Shown piece after piece: positions 14,058 to 14,126 of a DNA stretch of 14,126 nt; positions within the stretch are counted from its first letter, which is position 1, and every line of letters starts with the position of its first letter. The DNA comes from Methanosarcinaceae archaeon (GTDB lineage: Archaea; Halobacteriota; Methanosarcinia; Methanosarcinales; Methanosarcinaceae). The notes under the pieces were generated by a model. It was not told the DNA's origin. It worked only from the letters and a program-made list of their open reading frames with translations, and ran no database searches. Position numbers and translations under genes: made by a program. Location of the stretch: the NCBI GenBank assembly GCA_028690255.1, contig JAQVBP010000055.1:3959-18084 (forward strand), read 5' to 3'.

Positions 14058-14126
14058 CCCTGTTTCTGAGGAGAAATATCTCAAAAGTAATTGGCACTTC
14101 CAAAAATAAATAATTCGAAAAAATGT

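Noticed and set aside
13903..14103. Minus-strand ORF of 66 residues overlapping the TPR remnant
   Set aside because: It is in the wrong frame across the TPR repeats and translates the inverted repeat; a fusion artefact of the truncation.

Overview
The window looks chromosomal and archaeal, most likely Methanosarcina or a close relative. The pointers are a DUF2551-type winged-helix protein (a family I associate with methanogens), TrmB- and MarR-type regulators beside an RND/MMPL exporter, a membrane protein with extracellular PKD domains, a tRNA-Gln with the archaeal A1-U72 pair, TATA-type promoters, and long AT-rich intergenic tracts between more GC-rich genes. The genus is inferred from gene content; no search was run.

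Layout. 1-2335 (minus strand): a MarR regulator, a TrmB-type regulator cut down to its DNA-binding part, then an RND/MMPL exporter that runs off the left edge. The TrmB and exporter genes are separated by a dense series of stem-loops (1331-1447). Parts of this interval recur as a shortened copy at 10148-10177. The exporter has a strong Shine-Dalgarno followed by ATA where a start codon is expected. 2336-3012: non-coding, with a MarR promoter and operator candidate and a possible structured RNA. 3013-6292 (minus): an ICMT/NnrU-like membrane methyltransferase, a 759-residue one-pass membrane protein (large unrecognised cytoplasmic part, one TM helix, two PKD domains), and a small ORF that may be a decayed gene. 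6516-6708: two identical tRNA-Gln(CUG) genes, only one of which encodes CCA. 6816-7581 (minus): two adjacent small winged-helix proteins, one DUF2551, behind a TATA box and a palindrome. 7582-10890: AT-rich and nearly gene-free, broken by one small zinc-ribbon protein at 8315-8779. 10891-13713 (plus): a two-domain PPK2-type polyphosphate:AMP phosphotransferase and an archaeal STAND-type ATPase with a C-terminal winged helix, separated by iterated AT-rich palindromes. 13757-14126: a 5'-truncated TPR gene on the minus strand, next to an inverted repeat.

How the parts may work together. The MarR-TrmB-exporter run has the form of a regulated efflux cassette whose second regulator and leader were remodelled by a repeat insertion. 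The PKD protein could carry a signal between the cell exterior and an intracellular domain. The PPK2 and ATPase genes are co-oriented, but the ATPase appears to have its own promoter. I see no CRISPR array, integrase, intact transposase or rRNA.
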